The notes below the pieces were generated by a model. It did not search any database. It had not been told where the DNA came from and worked only from the letters and a program-made list of their open reading frames with translations. This document shows positions 15,659 to 23,148 of a stretch of 64,000 bases of DNA, in pieces; position 1 is the first letter of the stretch, and each line of letters starts with the position of its first letter. Origin of the DNA: a virus; IMG/VR virus record IMGVR_UViG_3300046455_000317, positions 1 to 64,000 of that record, one strand, 5' to 3'. Both the position numbers and the translations under genes were made by a program.

Positions 15659-15993
15659 CTGACGAACGTCCCAGTGATTCGTTGAAGCCCAGGCATGGTT
15701 CGCCGGAACTCATCTTGGGCGCTAGAGATATCGACCACTTGGCGGTCTACCTTCAGATCGACCAACAGCCCCACGGAGACGAATTGGCCCGCTGGGTCCT
15801 TCATGTAGACCTCTGGGCGGTCCCACGCTGGGAGATGCTCTGGATGCCCTGGGCGGCCGATTACCATTCTGGGGTCGATGGACGCCAGCGCCTTGAGCGT
15901 CGTGACTTCCTCTGGGGATGCGATCTGGACCAGCGCCGTCGTGGCCGCTGCCATACCCACGAGGGTGCCTTTCAGGAAGTTGCGGCGGTCCAT
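15655..15993 (-). CDS. protein with twin-arginine (Tat) signal peptide
   Basis: The 112-residue protein begins [20 protein letters not shown], a canonical Tat signal: RRxFLK followed by a weakly hydrophobic segment and Ala-rich end. This predicts export of a folded protein across the inner membrane or membrane anchoring. The mature part (GRPGHPEHLPAWDRPEVYMKD...) matches no family I know. Phage proteins with Tat signals are rare. It is coupled to the short membrane peptide gene just upstream (TAATG). Confidence 0.72.
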   Translation of the reverse strand: MDRRNFLKGTLVGMAAATTALVQIASPEEVTTLKALASIDPRMVIGRPGHPEHLPAWDRPEVYMKDPAGQFVSVGLLVDLKVDRQVVDISSAQDEFRRTMPGLQRITGTFVR

Positions 15994-16091
15994 TATTGCT
16001 TCCTCCGAATCAGGTAGTAAACGCCCAAGAGCGCCAGCCCATAGACCAAGCTGAAGGCAGAATCAATTGGCTTTATAAACGATGGTCCCAC
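15993..16091 (-). CDS. 32-residue single-pass membrane peptide (possible)
   Basis: On the reverse strand, between the collagen-like and Tat-signal genes, a GTG at 16091 opens a frame giving [20 protein letters not shown] at its end. A single hydrophobic helix with a positive cytoplasmic tail is evident. Its TAA overlaps the Tat gene ATG (TAATG), which supports translation. It overlaps the collagen-like gene 3' end by 29 nt. Short length keeps confidence low. Confidence 0.4.
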   Translation of the reverse strand: MGPSFIKPIDSAFSLVYGLALLGVYYLIRRKQ

Positions 16092-17163
16092 TCAACACCG
16101 TCCCGTTTGCGATGTAGCCGGGTGGGAGAGGCTTTGGGGTGGTAACCGGCTGATCCGCCCCATAAAGCATCATTGTTTTTGTCTCAGGAACCCCACGGCC
16201 AACGAGGGAGATGAGTGGGAGCGCCAAATCCCCAAAGAAGATCGACGCCACGACTGGGACGCCATCGTCGATACTGAAAGGCAACCCTTCGAGGATCACC
16301 ATCGGCTCTGGGAACCGCCCAACACGTCCGACGATCAGCGCGAAGGATGCCATGGTGATCCTCCCAGACTGGACCCACCAGCCGGTTTGCCGGGTGTAGA
16401 GGTGCGTTCCCATCAGCTTGGGCTTCCACGATCCTTCCGCATCCGTCATCGACGCGCCTGGCTCACCCTGCGGTCCTCTGGGACCTTCTGGGCCTTCTTC
16501 ACCCTGCTCGCCTTGGTCGCCCTGCGGTCCTTCCGGACCCTCTGGGCCCTGCTCGCCTTGGTCGCCGTCCCATCCGCGTGGACCCTCTGGGCCTTGGTCG
16601 CCTTCATCGCCCTTGGGTCCGGGTGGGCCTTGTGGGCCTGATGATCCGACTGGACCTTGGGGCCCAGCCGGGCCAGTCGGTCCTGTCCCGTCTCCCATGG
16701 GACCTTGGGGGCCAGCGGGACCAGGTGGCCCCGCCGGTCCTATGGGGCCTGTTGGGCCTTCCCCATACGGACCCTCTGGGCCTTGCGGCCCCATAACGCC
16801 TTGGGGACCTATGGGGCCCATTGGTCCCGTGGGACCCTCTGGACCTTGGGACCCTGGTTCACCGCCCGGACCCTGCGGCCCGGTTGGCCCTTGGGGCCCA
16901 ACGCCATATGGACCTTCTGGTCCTTGGGGTCCCATGGGACCTTGCGGCCCTTGCTCGCCTGGCGGCCCAATGGCGTATTCTCCGGGTGGCCCCTGTTGGC
17001 CGCGTGGACCCTCCGGACCTGTCGGACCTTGGGGACCGGCTGGGCCTGTTGGACCCGCTGGGCCTTGCGGTCCTTCCGGTCCAGGTGGTCCTTGGGCTCC
17101 TGGTGGCCCAGGCGGTCCTGGGACACCCCCAGGTGCCGTCGGGTCAATATCGCCTTCAGCCAT
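16063..17163 (-). CDS. collagen-like repeat protein with C-terminal head domain
   Basis: The 366-residue protein starts [13 protein letters not shown] and residues from about 10 to 240 are almost pure G-x-y triplets ([11 protein letters not shown] type), with five short breaks. The last about 125 residues ([21 protein letters not shown]...) form a non-collagen beta domain that should nucleate trimerisation. Such proteins are usually phage fibres. It is odd that this one sits in the leftward replication block rather than with tail genes. The ATG at 17163 follows GGAGACGG and overlaps the preceding stop by 8 nt. Confidence 0.85.
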   Translation of the reverse strand: MAEGDIDPTAPGGVPGPPGPPGAQGPPGPEGPQGPAGPTGPAGPQGPTGPEGPRGQQGPPGEYAIGPPGEQGPQGPMGPQGPEGPYGVGPQGPTGPQGPGGEPGSQGPEGPTGPMGPIGPQGVMGPQGPEGPYGEGPTGPIGPAGPPGPAGPQGPMGDGTGPTGPAGPQGPVGSSGPQGPPGPKGDEGDQGPEGPRGWDGDQGEQGPEGPEGPQGDQGEQGEEGPEGPRGPQGEPGASMTDAEGSWKPKLMGTHLYTRQTGWWVQSGRITMASFALIVGRVGRFPEPMVILEGLPFSIDDGVPVVASIFFGDLALPLISLVGRGVPETKTMMLYGADQPVTTPKPLPPGYIANGTVLSGTIVYKAN

Positions 17164-17419
17164 TCCGTCTCCGTTTCTGATAATCCATGACCCCGTCCCG
17201 CATGAACGTGAGTCGAATCTGCTCGATATGGGGAAGCCCAGACCACTCCCCATCCGTCATCTTTCGCATCTGACCGTCGTCTTCCATCACAAGCCAACAG
17301 AAGCAGGCAACGCAAAGAATCAAGACCCCAGGTTGGGGCTTTCCGGTCCCAGTCAGCGCGTCATGGGCTGCCCCACAGACCGGGCATGAGTGGTCTCCAC
17401 GAGTGGTCTGGACGCCCAT
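17156..17419 (-). CDS. unknown zinc-finger-like protein
   Basis: The 87-residue protein has CPVCGAAHD near the start and CVACFCW in the middle, a CxxC...CxxC set, followed by a helical basic tail (DYQKRRRNG). It overlaps the cold-shock gene stop (one base) and the collagen-like start. No family is recognised. Confidence 0.62.
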   Translation of the reverse strand: MGVQTTRGDHSCPVCGAAHDALTGTGKPQPGVLILCVACFCWLVMEDDGQMRKMTDGEWSGLPHIEQIRLTFMRDGVMDYQKRRRNG

Positions 17420-17640
17420 TAGAGTGGCCTCACCTCGATGGCTCTGGCGCCCTTGGGACCCTCGATGGGCGTAAACTCCACCGGCTGGTCCTGCTGGAGG
17501 TCATCAAAGCTCAGAAGCGATGTCTTCTCCAACGCACTCCGATGGAAGAAGTAGTCACTACCAGTTGCCTCGTTGGTAATAAACCCATAGCCTTCCATCT
17601 TCTTCATGGTCTTGATCGTCCCACGCAACTTCGTCGCCAT
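17419..17640 (-). CDS. cold-shock domain protein 3
   Basis: The 73-residue protein contains MEGYGFITNEATGSDYFFHRSAL, joining RNP1 and RNP2 of a CspA-type fold. The ATG at 17640 is chosen over the one at 17646 because AAGGAG lies 6 nt before it. It is most similar in layout to the copy at 3336 but clearly diverged. Confidence 0.85.
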   Translation of the reverse strand: MATKLRGTIKTMKKMEGYGFITNEATGSDYFFHRSALEKTSLLSFDDLQQDQPVEFTPIEGPKGARAIEVRPL

Positions 17641-17657
17641 CGTCATCTCCTTCTGGG

Positions 17658-17837
17658 TTACAGAACCTGCTCGATGTGAACCCGCAAGCCGGTGAGCCGT
17701 TCCAGGAACTGCTCCGTGGCTACCACCGTCTCGGTGACTTCCTGAACGGTCAAGCTCCCAGCGTCTTTCCCATCACCCTCGATTTCCGCGATGACCTTGG
17801 GACCCTTCTTGAACGTGATCTTGAACGCCAGCTTCAT
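17658..17837 (-). CDS. unknown 59-residue protein
   Basis: The reverse strand encodes MKLAFKITFKKGPKVIAEIE followed by an acidic helical segment ending RVHIEQVL. The ATG at 17837 has GGAGAGTGT upstream and overlaps the stop of the gene at 17834. Beta-strand then helix; no family recognised. Confidence 0.65.
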   Translation of the reverse strand: MKLAFKITFKKGPKVIAEIEGDGKDAGSLTVQEVTETVVATEQFLERLTGLRVHIEQVL

Positions 17838-18043
17838 ACACTCTCCTCATCTTCCTTGGTAAAGCAAAGCAAACCGGCCTGGAGCGCCATACTATGGAGA
17901 ACTTCCCCAGAGTCATCTTGTTCGAGTCCACCCATAAGAGCCGCCATAATAATGCTCGCCAAGCGGACCTCATGGTCTTCAGTGTCTTCGAGTGCCTTCT
18001 GGGTTAATGGCCCAAGGCTTTCGATCAGTTCCTCGCGCGTCAC
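17834..18043 (-). CDS. unknown acidic 69-residue protein
   Basis: The protein (VTREELIESLGPLTQKALEDTEDHEV...) is helical and acidic and ends TKEDEESV. It starts at a GTG overlapping the stop of the secreted-protein gene (GTGA). No family recognised. Confidence 0.6.
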   Translation of the reverse strand: MTREELIESLGPLTQKALEDTEDHEVRLASIIMAALMGGLEQDDSGEVLHSMALQAGLLCFTKEDEESV

Positions 18044-18429
18044 CACTGCACCGATGCGCTCACGCCCACGCTCTTGCGCCCAACCTGGGGCGCCACGTGG
18101 ACCTTATGGAAGCCTACCAACATCATCCCGCCACCGACGCCCATGGTAATGAGCCCGGCCTTCACGAGTGGCTCACCCTCGCGACAGGCGTGGTTCTGAA
18201 TCTCGTAGTGGGCGAGGTTGGGGTTGTTGATAACACACTGTGGCCGCCCATAGACAGTCACATCGGTGGACCCAGGCTCCCTGTAGGGAACCATCAGCGC
18301 CGCGCCCACGATAGCGGTCAACACTCCGCCCCATCCCAACTTCTGGTTGTACGAGCGTGTCTCTGGCGGCGCTGCCGCCGCTGGACCCGCCCATAGAGAT
18401 ACCAACAACACCGTCGTCATCGTCTTCAT
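18040..18429 (-). CDS. secreted/membrane protein with Sec signal peptide
   Basis: The 129-residue protein begins MKTMTTVLLVSLWAGPAAAA, a Sec signal with an AAA-AP cleavage site. A hydrophobic segment follows (GGVLTAIVGAALMVP) and a glycine-rich one near the C-terminus (LITMGVGGGMMLVGF), so it may be a periplasmic protein with membrane contacts. It has two cysteines in the exported part. Function unknown; superinfection exclusion or lysis-related roles are possible but unsupported. Confidence 0.68.
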   Translation of the reverse strand: MKTMTTVLLVSLWAGPAAAAPPETRSYNQKLGWGGVLTAIVGAALMVPYREPGSTDVTVYGRPQCVINNPNLAHYEIQNHACREGEPLVKAGLITMGVGGGMMLVGFHKVHVAPQVGRKSVGVSASVQW

Positions 18430-20543
18430 CGTCGTCTCCTTTTTTGTCTCCGGTCATTTGGGTAATCAGGCGTTGTCTTCTTTCGCCTATCATACATCCG
18501 ACGCTCTCCAGATCCTGCCTCTCCTCGTACACCCCCAGATCCCACGAAATGCAAGTCAGTGATCCCTTGCTTCCCACGCGTCTCTTCCACGCTGTTGTAG
18601 TTGTCCTCCTTCCAAGTCTTACACTCCGCCCAGTTCGCACCCGTCTCGGTGTCCCATAGAATCGGCACCCTAGCGAGGGTGGGAAAGCTCTGGGAATTGA
18701 GAATCTCGGCCACCCTCGCAGCGGTGGTCGTTTCTTGGGCGTCCCCATTCACTTCGTCGTGGACGGTGAACCGGAGGAGCAGCCCGGTGTACTTCCGCTC
18801 TCGGTGGAGTTCCACCAGCTTCTGCTTCATGATATCCGCCCCAGAGCCTTGGTCCACGCTATTGAACGCTTTGTGGAGCCGATACTTGTCTGGGAACCGA
18901 CTCCGCCGTCCCATCACTGTCTGGACGTATCCACGGCTCTCAGCGAGGTTCGATGCCCTCCGGAGGAGTGGCTTGACCTCTGGGAGCAGCCGGTTATACA
19001 AGTCGTCAATCTCTTTCGCCTTGGCGAGCTTGGGGTGGTCGTCATGGGCTCTCGATGTCTTGAGATCCTCGTATACGTCTGGGGTGATAAACTCCAGCAT
19101 CAGCGCCAGCTTCTTAAGTCCAGCCCCATAGACCTTGGCGAAATTGCAATCCTTGCACCGCCGATACGTCAGGTCAGGCTTGTATGGGCGGAGCATCTCC
19201 AAGACCAAGTTGTGGAACTTCGTCATGGGGTCTTTCGCGTATGCTTCCAAGACCACCGGATTGTTGGCGTAGTTGGCGAAGATCCGATATTCAATCTGCA
19301 TCGCGTCTGACGAGAGCCACCGCCCAGACTTGGGAATGTGGAGCTTTCGGATGGGATAGATTTCGTCATCGTGGGTATCGTCATTCTCATCGAAGCCCCA
19401 CGCCACCCGCTGCTTCGCCACCTTCATCCGTTGTTGGATATTGACGCCCTCTTTCCCAGAGATGACCGCTGTCGAGGAGAATCGGCCGGTGACCGTCCCA
19501 GCGGCTCCTGGGTATCCTTCTTCCTTCTCGGAGCGCAGCTGATGGAGCGCATAGCGCATGATCCCATTGGGCGAGATGACGACTTTGTCTCGACACAGAT
19601 ACTTGCTCCGAAGGCTCGCCAGCTTCCCAGCCATCCGGATGTCTTGGACGATGGGGTTATCCACGGCCTTGAGAACTAGATCCGTGTAGCTTGGGCGTTT
19701 CTTGGAGCCGTCCTCGCCACCTTTGGTCCACGCCGTCGTCGGAAGTTCCAGCTTCTCCCAGACGCGATCCATATCCTTGGGCGAATCTGGGTTGACGTGG
19801 AAGCCCACCGCGTGGTAAATCTTCTGGAGATACCCATCAAGCTTCCGGCCTGACTCCCCAATCCACTTCTCCAGCAGTTCCAAGTCTATGGGTGAGCCAT
19901 TCTTCTCCATCTCACAGACGACGTAGATGATCTCATCCTCCAGCTTCCGGACGCGATGAAGACCCTCCGCCGTCAGCTTGGGCCACATCACCTCGATGAG
20001 GTCATGGACCCCACGGACATCACCCTCGGCTCTGGGCGCAACGTCACCCGCGTGGTAGTCCGCCATATTCTCGGCATTCAGTTCCTTCCCCACCTTCTCC
20101 CGGCCAAGATAGTCCTTCATGATGGCGTCCAGGGAGAACTTCTGGCGATGGTCGTCTAGCAGGGCAGCGTAGTGCCCGACATCGCTCACCTCGTTGCCTT
20201 GGGCTTCGAGGTCCACGCCCCACTCGCGGAGCATGTGGACGTCAAACCGGGTATTCAGGTTGGTGATGCGCTTCCCACGGAGTTCACGCTGCGCCCATCG
20301 CTTCACCGTCTCTTCATCGAGGTTCCCACCGCGATGTCCCCATGGGAGATACTGGGTGGAGCCCTCTGGGAGGCAAATCGAGATGCCTATGGGGCGGTTC
20401 CCATCCCACCAGCGCAGGCCGTTCGTCTCCGTATCGATCTGGATGTCTACAATCCCATCGAGGCATGGCGGTTCCTTGGGAATCCACCTCGTGGGATTGG
20501 TGTATTCCTCGCCCAGAACGTCAAACAGGCTTGGTTCGCGCAT
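18426..20543 (-). CDS. family A DNA polymerase with 3'-5' exonuclease domain
   Basis: The 705-residue protein has an N-terminal DnaQ-type exonuclease (IDTETNGL, NTRFDVHML), then polymerase motif A SSDAMQIEYRIFA, motif B YRRCKDCNFAKVYGAG and motif C TVHDEV, so all catalytic residues are kept. Motif B reads NFAKVYG where NFGxxYG is usual. The last about 60 residues after the palm are an extra Gly/Arg-rich tail ending KRRRR. The ATG at 20543 (MREPSLFDVLG) overlaps the KGG protein gene. It is the replicative polymerase of this phage. Confidence 0.9.
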   Translation of the reverse strand: MREPSLFDVLGEEYTNPTRWIPKEPPCLDGIVDIQIDTETNGLRWWDGNRPIGISICLPEGSTQYLPWGHRGGNLDEETVKRWAQRELRGKRITNLNTRFDVHMLREWGVDLEAQGNEVSDVGHYAALLDDHRQKFSLDAIMKDYLGREKVGKELNAENMADYHAGDVAPRAEGDVRGVHDLIEVMWPKLTAEGLHRVRKLEDEIIYVVCEMEKNGSPIDLELLEKWIGESGRKLDGYLQKIYHAVGFHVNPDSPKDMDRVWEKLELPTTAWTKGGEDGSKKRPSYTDLVLKAVDNPIVQDIRMAGKLASLRSKYLCRDKVVISPNGIMRYALHQLRSEKEEGYPGAAGTVTGRFSSTAVISGKEGVNIQQRMKVAKQRVAWGFDENDDTHDDEIYPIRKLHIPKSGRWLSSDAMQIEYRIFANYANNPVVLEAYAKDPMTKFHNLVLEMLRPYKPDLTYRRCKDCNFAKVYGAGLKKLALMLEFITPDVYEDLKTSRAHDDHPKLAKAKEIDDLYNRLLPEVKPLLRRASNLAESRGYVQTVMGRRSRFPDKYRLHKAFNSVDQGSGADIMKQKLVELHRERKYTGLLLRFTVHDEVNGDAQETTTAARVAEILNSQSFPTLARVPILWDTETGANWAECKTWKEDNYNSVEETRGKQGITDLHFVGSGGVRGEAGSGERRMYDRRKKTTPDYPNDRRQKRRRR

Positions 20544-20712
20544 GGAGTTGTCGCTTTCGTCCGGTGGTCTTCCCACCCTTTCGCCCAGCGGCAATCGCTT
20601 CCTTCTGGGTCCATCTATGGGCGGTCCCAGCGGCATGCGCCGCCTTTCCTCCCTTACGCGCGATTGCCTGCCGCTTCTCTGGGGTCATCCCAGCGAATCC
20701 TCTGGGGCTCAT
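20521..20712 (-). CDS. small KGG-motif basic protein
   Basis: The 63-residue protein MSPRGFAGMTPEKRQAIARKGG... contains two RKGGK repeats (ARKGGKAAH, GRKGGKTTG), as in small stress-type KGG proteins that bind nucleic acid. It is coupled to the gene upstream (TGA/ATG overlap) and overlaps the polymerase start by 23 nt. Confidence 0.7.
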   Translation of the reverse strand: MSPRGFAGMTPEKRQAIARKGGKAAHAAGTAHRWTQKEAIAAGRKGGKTTGRKRQLHARTKPV

Positions 20713-20867
20713 TTGGGGTCCAATGGGAGAAGTTGGGGGATGTAGATGGCCTGCACGTCGTGGACCTCTGGGACTTCGCGGAGTTTGTGCTCCACCAGTC
20801 GCGCCAGGACACGCTCCAGGAACGGTTGTTGGGCTGCTTCGATTTCCACAAACAATCGGATTCTCAC
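20709..20867 (-). CDS. unknown 52-residue protein
   Basis: A GTG at 20867, overlapping the stop of the preceding gene, opens a frame encoding MRIRLFVEIEAAQQPFLERV, continuing to PQLLPLDPK. Alternating strands and a helix suggest a small compact fold. Both ends overlap neighbouring stop/start codons by a few bases, which supports a real gene. Confidence 0.62.
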   Translation of the reverse strand: MRIRLFVEIEAAQQPFLERVLARLVEHKLREVPEVHDVQAIYIPQLLPLDPK

Positions 20868-21097
20868 ACTGTCTCCATATCCTGGTGCTTGGGACGGAAG
20901 CTATGGGATGCCCTTCGCTTGGGCGTCTGGGACCGCTGGAGGCACCAGAGGTCAAACTCAATCAGATCGATGGACGCTGGGAAGTGGATGCGAGCCCATT
21001 CGTGGACCGTCTTCAGTTCTGAGACGGTGAAGGTCTTCTCCTCGGAACGTCGCTGCCAGCGCCAGAATAGGTGGTCTGGGGATTCACACTCGCTCAT
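20864..21097 (-). CDS. unknown 77-residue protein, first gene of the polymerase operon
   Basis: The protein MSECESPDHLFWRWQRRSEE... is mixed charged and helical. The ATG at 21097 has GGGAG 8 nt upstream; the upstream ATG at 21112 lacks one. It follows the promoter at 21124-21152 with a leader of only about 20 nt. Confidence 0.6.
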   Translation of the reverse strand: MSECESPDHLFWRWQRRSEEKTFTVSELKTVHEWARIHFPASIDLIEFDLWCLQRSQTPKRRASHSFRPKHQDMETV

Positions 21098-21123
21098 CTG
21101 GGGTTCTCCCATAGTAGAGCCGG

Positions 21124-21152
21124 AGTATAGCCGAGTTAAAAACCTCGCGCAA
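21124..21152 (-). promoter_or_regulatory. sigma70-like promoter for the polymerase operon
   Basis: On the reverse strand TTGCGC (21147-21152), 17 bp, TATACT (21124-21129). The spacer contains GAGGTTTTTAACTCG, a dyad with CGAG/CTCG arms. Eleven bases upstream of the -35 box the element TGACGTC...GTTTGTTGGGA (21163-21184) is shared with the promoter at 25887-25916, as expected for an activator site. Confidence 0.68.
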
Positions 21153-21269
21153 GCCCCATAACACTGACGTCCGGTTTGTTGGGATGGCCCAGACAGATAC
21201 TCGAATGGCTCAGCTGCGGCCGGTATGGCTCAGCTGAGAGGTCTACGGTAGAGCTTAGACCGAAGACGA

Positions 21270-21335
21270 TGCCGGCACACCTAGGATTGGTGAGCCCGTA
21301 GGCCTGTAGGGTAGCCCAGCCCGGTTCCCAATCGC
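21270..21335 (-). repeat. dispersed 3'-UTR hairpin element, copy D
   Basis: On the reverse strand GATTGG...CCAATC arms enclose the core CTGGGCTACCCTACAG (21304-21319), and CCTAGGTGTGCCGGCA follows. Same core as copies A, B, C and E. Confidence 0.75.
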
Positions 21336-21472
21336 GGTATCGGGCCCACTCCGGGCCAGCGGGCACCACTTTCCCGGCGATGTCCTCGGACGGGCCCACC
21401 CACCCTCCGGGGTGGGTCCGTCCGGTGAATAGCCGAAACAGCTATAAACCTGACGGGCACAGCCCGGTCAGC

Positions 21473-21539
21473 TGATTGGAAGATGCCCTGTAGGGTAGCC
21501 CAGCATTTCCTCCAATCATCATTCCTAGGTGTGCCGGCA
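21473..21539 (-). repeat. dispersed 3'-UTR hairpin element, copy E
   Basis: Perfect 8-bp arms TGATTGGA (21473-21480) and TCCAATCA (21511-21518) enclose the core, read CTGGGCTACCCTACAG on the reverse strand (21488-21503). TGCCGGCA lies at the other flank (21532-21539). Confidence 0.75.
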
Positions 21540-21642
21540 AAGCGGGCACGCGGTTCTCGCGGCCATCCCTCCGGCATCCGGGTGGGCTCCAGCCGAAGTC
21601 AGCGCCGACAGTCGAGGTGGACGTGGAAGCCTAGATGTAGGC

Positions 21643-21696
21643 TAGGCCACCCGGAGGTGGCCTAGATGTAGGACGGGCCACCCGAAGGTGGCCCGT
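21643..21696 (-). terminator. tandem UNCG-tetraloop hairpins
   Basis: In the leftward transcript ACGGGCCACC-UUCG-GGTGGCCCGT (21673-21696) is a perfect 10-bp stem with a C(UUCG)G loop, followed by TAGGCCACC-UCCG-GGTGGCCTA (21643-21664), a 9-bp stem with a C(UCCG)G loop. Both loops belong to the extra-stable UNCG class. They lie just after the gene at 21728-22198. There is no U run, so they may be 3'-end stabilisers or Rho-blocking structures rather than intrinsic terminators. Confidence 0.6.
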
Positions 21697-21727
21697 GGTC
21701 GAGGGAGGTGGACTGGCGAGGGACTGG

Positions 21728-22198
21728 CTAGACGGCGGCAGGTTCCGGGGTGGCTTCGGTCGTGGCGATGCCCGCCTTCACCGCAGCCGCCAGAGCCTTG
21801 GCTGCCTTCTCCTGGGCCTTCTGGGCGCGTGCGGTCTGCTTCGCGGCCAGCGCCTGGGCCTTGGCCAACTTCTCCGCGGTCATCTTCGCGCCACCGCCGC
21901 CACCGACGCGCACCGCGCCAGCCGGGGCAAACACGCCTTCGGGCACTTCCAGGGTAATGGACTCCGGCAGGTCAGCGAACGTCTGGCCGGTGGCGAATGC
22001 CGACTTGGAGAAGCGCACCGAGCCAGCGCCGAACGAGAAGTACACCTCACCACCCTTGTTGGTCTTCGTCTTCTTGAGCGTCAGATTCATCAGCTTTGCT
22101 CCATCGTTGGGGTTGCTCGCCGCGACCACCGGGGTGGGGACCACCGCTGCAACCGACTTCACCGCTGCCGCCGTCTTCGCCGTCTTCTGGTTCTTCAT
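21728..22198 (-). CDS. unknown Ala/Lys-rich protein
   Basis: The 156-residue protein starts MKNQKTAKTAAAVKSVAAVV, has a central beta-rich part (GGEVYFSFGAGSVRFSKSAF, ITLEVPEGVF) and ends in a long Ala/Lys helix (AEKLAKAQALAAKQTARAQK). It has its own promoter (22247-22276) and a highly structured 3' region, which suggests strong expression. Nucleoid-like DNA binding is possible from its tail, but no family is recognised. Confidence 0.7.
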   Translation of the reverse strand: MKNQKTAKTAAAVKSVAAVVPTPVVAASNPNDGAKLMNLTLKKTKTNKGGEVYFSFGAGSVRFSKSAFATGQTFADLPESITLEVPEGVFAPAGAVRVGGGGGAKMTAEKLAKAQALAAKQTARAQKAQEKAAKALAAAVKAGIATTEATPEPAAV

Positions 22199-22246
22199 AC
22201 ATTCACTCCATCAAATCCGCGTTAACCAACCAAACCAACTTCGACT

Positions 22247-22276
22247 AGCCTACTGTGCCGTGGAACCGGAGGGCAA
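22247..22276 (-). promoter_or_regulatory. early-type promoter without operator
   Basis: On the reverse strand TTGCCC (22271-22276), 18 bp, TAGGCT (22247-22252). The -35 region, TTGCCCTCC, matches the four operator-bearing early promoters, but the 20-bp inverted repeat is absent. The leader shares GGTTGGTTAACGCGGA with the one at 61785-61800. Confidence 0.6.
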
Positions 22277-22316
22277 GAACTTTTTGACTGTTGGGAACAT
22301 CCCATAGCCAAATTCG

Positions 22317-22583
22317 CTACCTGGGGTGCCTCTGGCCACCCCACTCGTCAGGAAACTGACGCCGCAGACGGCGCCACATACGGTCGATTGCCTTGACGAG
22401 GGTGGGCTCCACCGAATCCACGAGGTCCATCTGGAAGCCAAATGCCTCCTTGGCCCACGTCACCATCTCTGAGCGGCCCACCCGAAGGTCCGGGTGGGCG
22501 TAGTTTGGATCCGTGGTCGGCGTTCTGGAGCGCCACCGGCGCTCCATCTCCGCCACGAATCGCTCTATCTGGATGGTCGTCAC
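22317..22583 (-). CDS. unknown 88-residue protein
   Basis: The protein (VTTIQIERFVAEMERRWRSRTP...) is helical and basic, with several Trp residues and KAIDRMWRRLRRQFPDEWGG near the end. The GTG start overlaps the previous stop (GTGA). It is the last gene of the HNH operon. Confidence 0.62.
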   Translation of the reverse strand: MTTIQIERFVAEMERRWRSRTPTTDPNYAHPDLRVGRSEMVTWAKEAFGFQMDLVDSVEPTLVKAIDRMWRRLRRQFPDEWGGQRHPR

Positions 22584-22882
22584 CGGACCACCCAGCCAGT
22601 GACGCGGCCAGCGCTCACCGGCGGCCACGTCGCCCAATCACACTCCTCCAGGTCATCCGCCTTCACCCGATTGAGCGCCACCCCAATGGTGAGGAAATCG
22701 AAGTTGCGGACATCCGTCTCGCAGTTGGCCTCTTCCACGGTGGCCCGGAAGGCATAGGTGCCCTCGACCACTGGGTCTGGGGAGCACTGGAGGGATTTGA
22801 TCTGGCCCAACTCAATCCCCATGTACTCCATAATCGCCAGGCCGATGGTTCCCGTGGTCTTCATCTTGATAGGCATCGTCAT
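22580..22882 (-). CDS. unknown 100-residue protein
   Basis: The protein MTMPIKMKTTGTIGLAIMEYMGIELGQIKSL... is beta-rich with an acidic C-terminal half. The ATG overlaps the preceding stop. No family is recognised. Confidence 0.62.
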   Translation of the reverse strand: MTMPIKMKTTGTIGLAIMEYMGIELGQIKSLQCSPDPVVEGTYAFRATVEEANCETDVRNFDFLTIGVALNRVKADDLEECDWATWPPVSAGRVTGWVVR

Positions 22883-23148
22883 CACATACGCTCCTTGGCG
22901 GCCTGGTTGGCCGCGGTTTCCGCCTGGTTCACTCGGCTCATCGCTTCATCGAGGAGAGTCATCGCCGCGCTGGTCGCCCAGTCGCCCACTCGCGCGGTTC
23001 CATCCCACAGGTCGCCATCCACCGTCTCACGGAGGTGGGTCTTGGCGCTGTCGAGGATGGTCGCTGCCTTCATCGCCGTCCGACGCGCAGCCGGATCGAA
23101 CACCGTCTTGGGGCGGTATGGCCAGCCCCCATGGTTCAAGCGGCGCAT
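22882..23148 (-). CDS. unknown 88-residue helical protein
   Basis: The protein MRRLNHGGWPYRPKTVFDPAA... is largely helical and Ala-rich (AMSRVNQAETAANQAAKERM). Its ATG shares a base with the stop of the HNH gene (TAATG). No family is recognised. Confidence 0.62.
   Translation of the reverse strand: MRRLNHGGWPYRPKTVFDPAARRTAMKAATILDSAKTHLRETVDGDLWDGTARVGDWATSAAMTLLDEAMSRVNQAETAANQAAKERM

Larger units (their letters stand above)
21153..21727. other. 575-nt non-coding region rich in stable hairpins
   Basis: Between the 156-residue protein gene and the polymerase promoter no plausible gene is seen. The region holds two copies of the CTGGGCTACCCTACAG hairpin family, two UNCG-tetraloop hairpins, a further GC hairpin near 21391-21421 and a GGTCTA/TAGACC stem near 21239-21260. 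All are oriented as the 3' part of the leftward transcript from 21728-22198. It could be a structured non-coding RNA, a complex terminator, or both. Confidence 0.6.

Noticed and set aside
16418-17389. A plus-strand frame encoding G/P/S repeats
   Set aside because: It is the antisense mirror of the collagen-like repeats on the reverse strand.
21136-21399. Possible 87-codon reverse gene in the structured region
   Set aside because: It runs through a hairpin repeat and the -35 region of a promoter and has no ribosome-binding site.
21153-21727. Non-coding region considered as an attachment site
   Set aside because: No integrase is visible in the window and the repeats are explained better as RNA hairpins.
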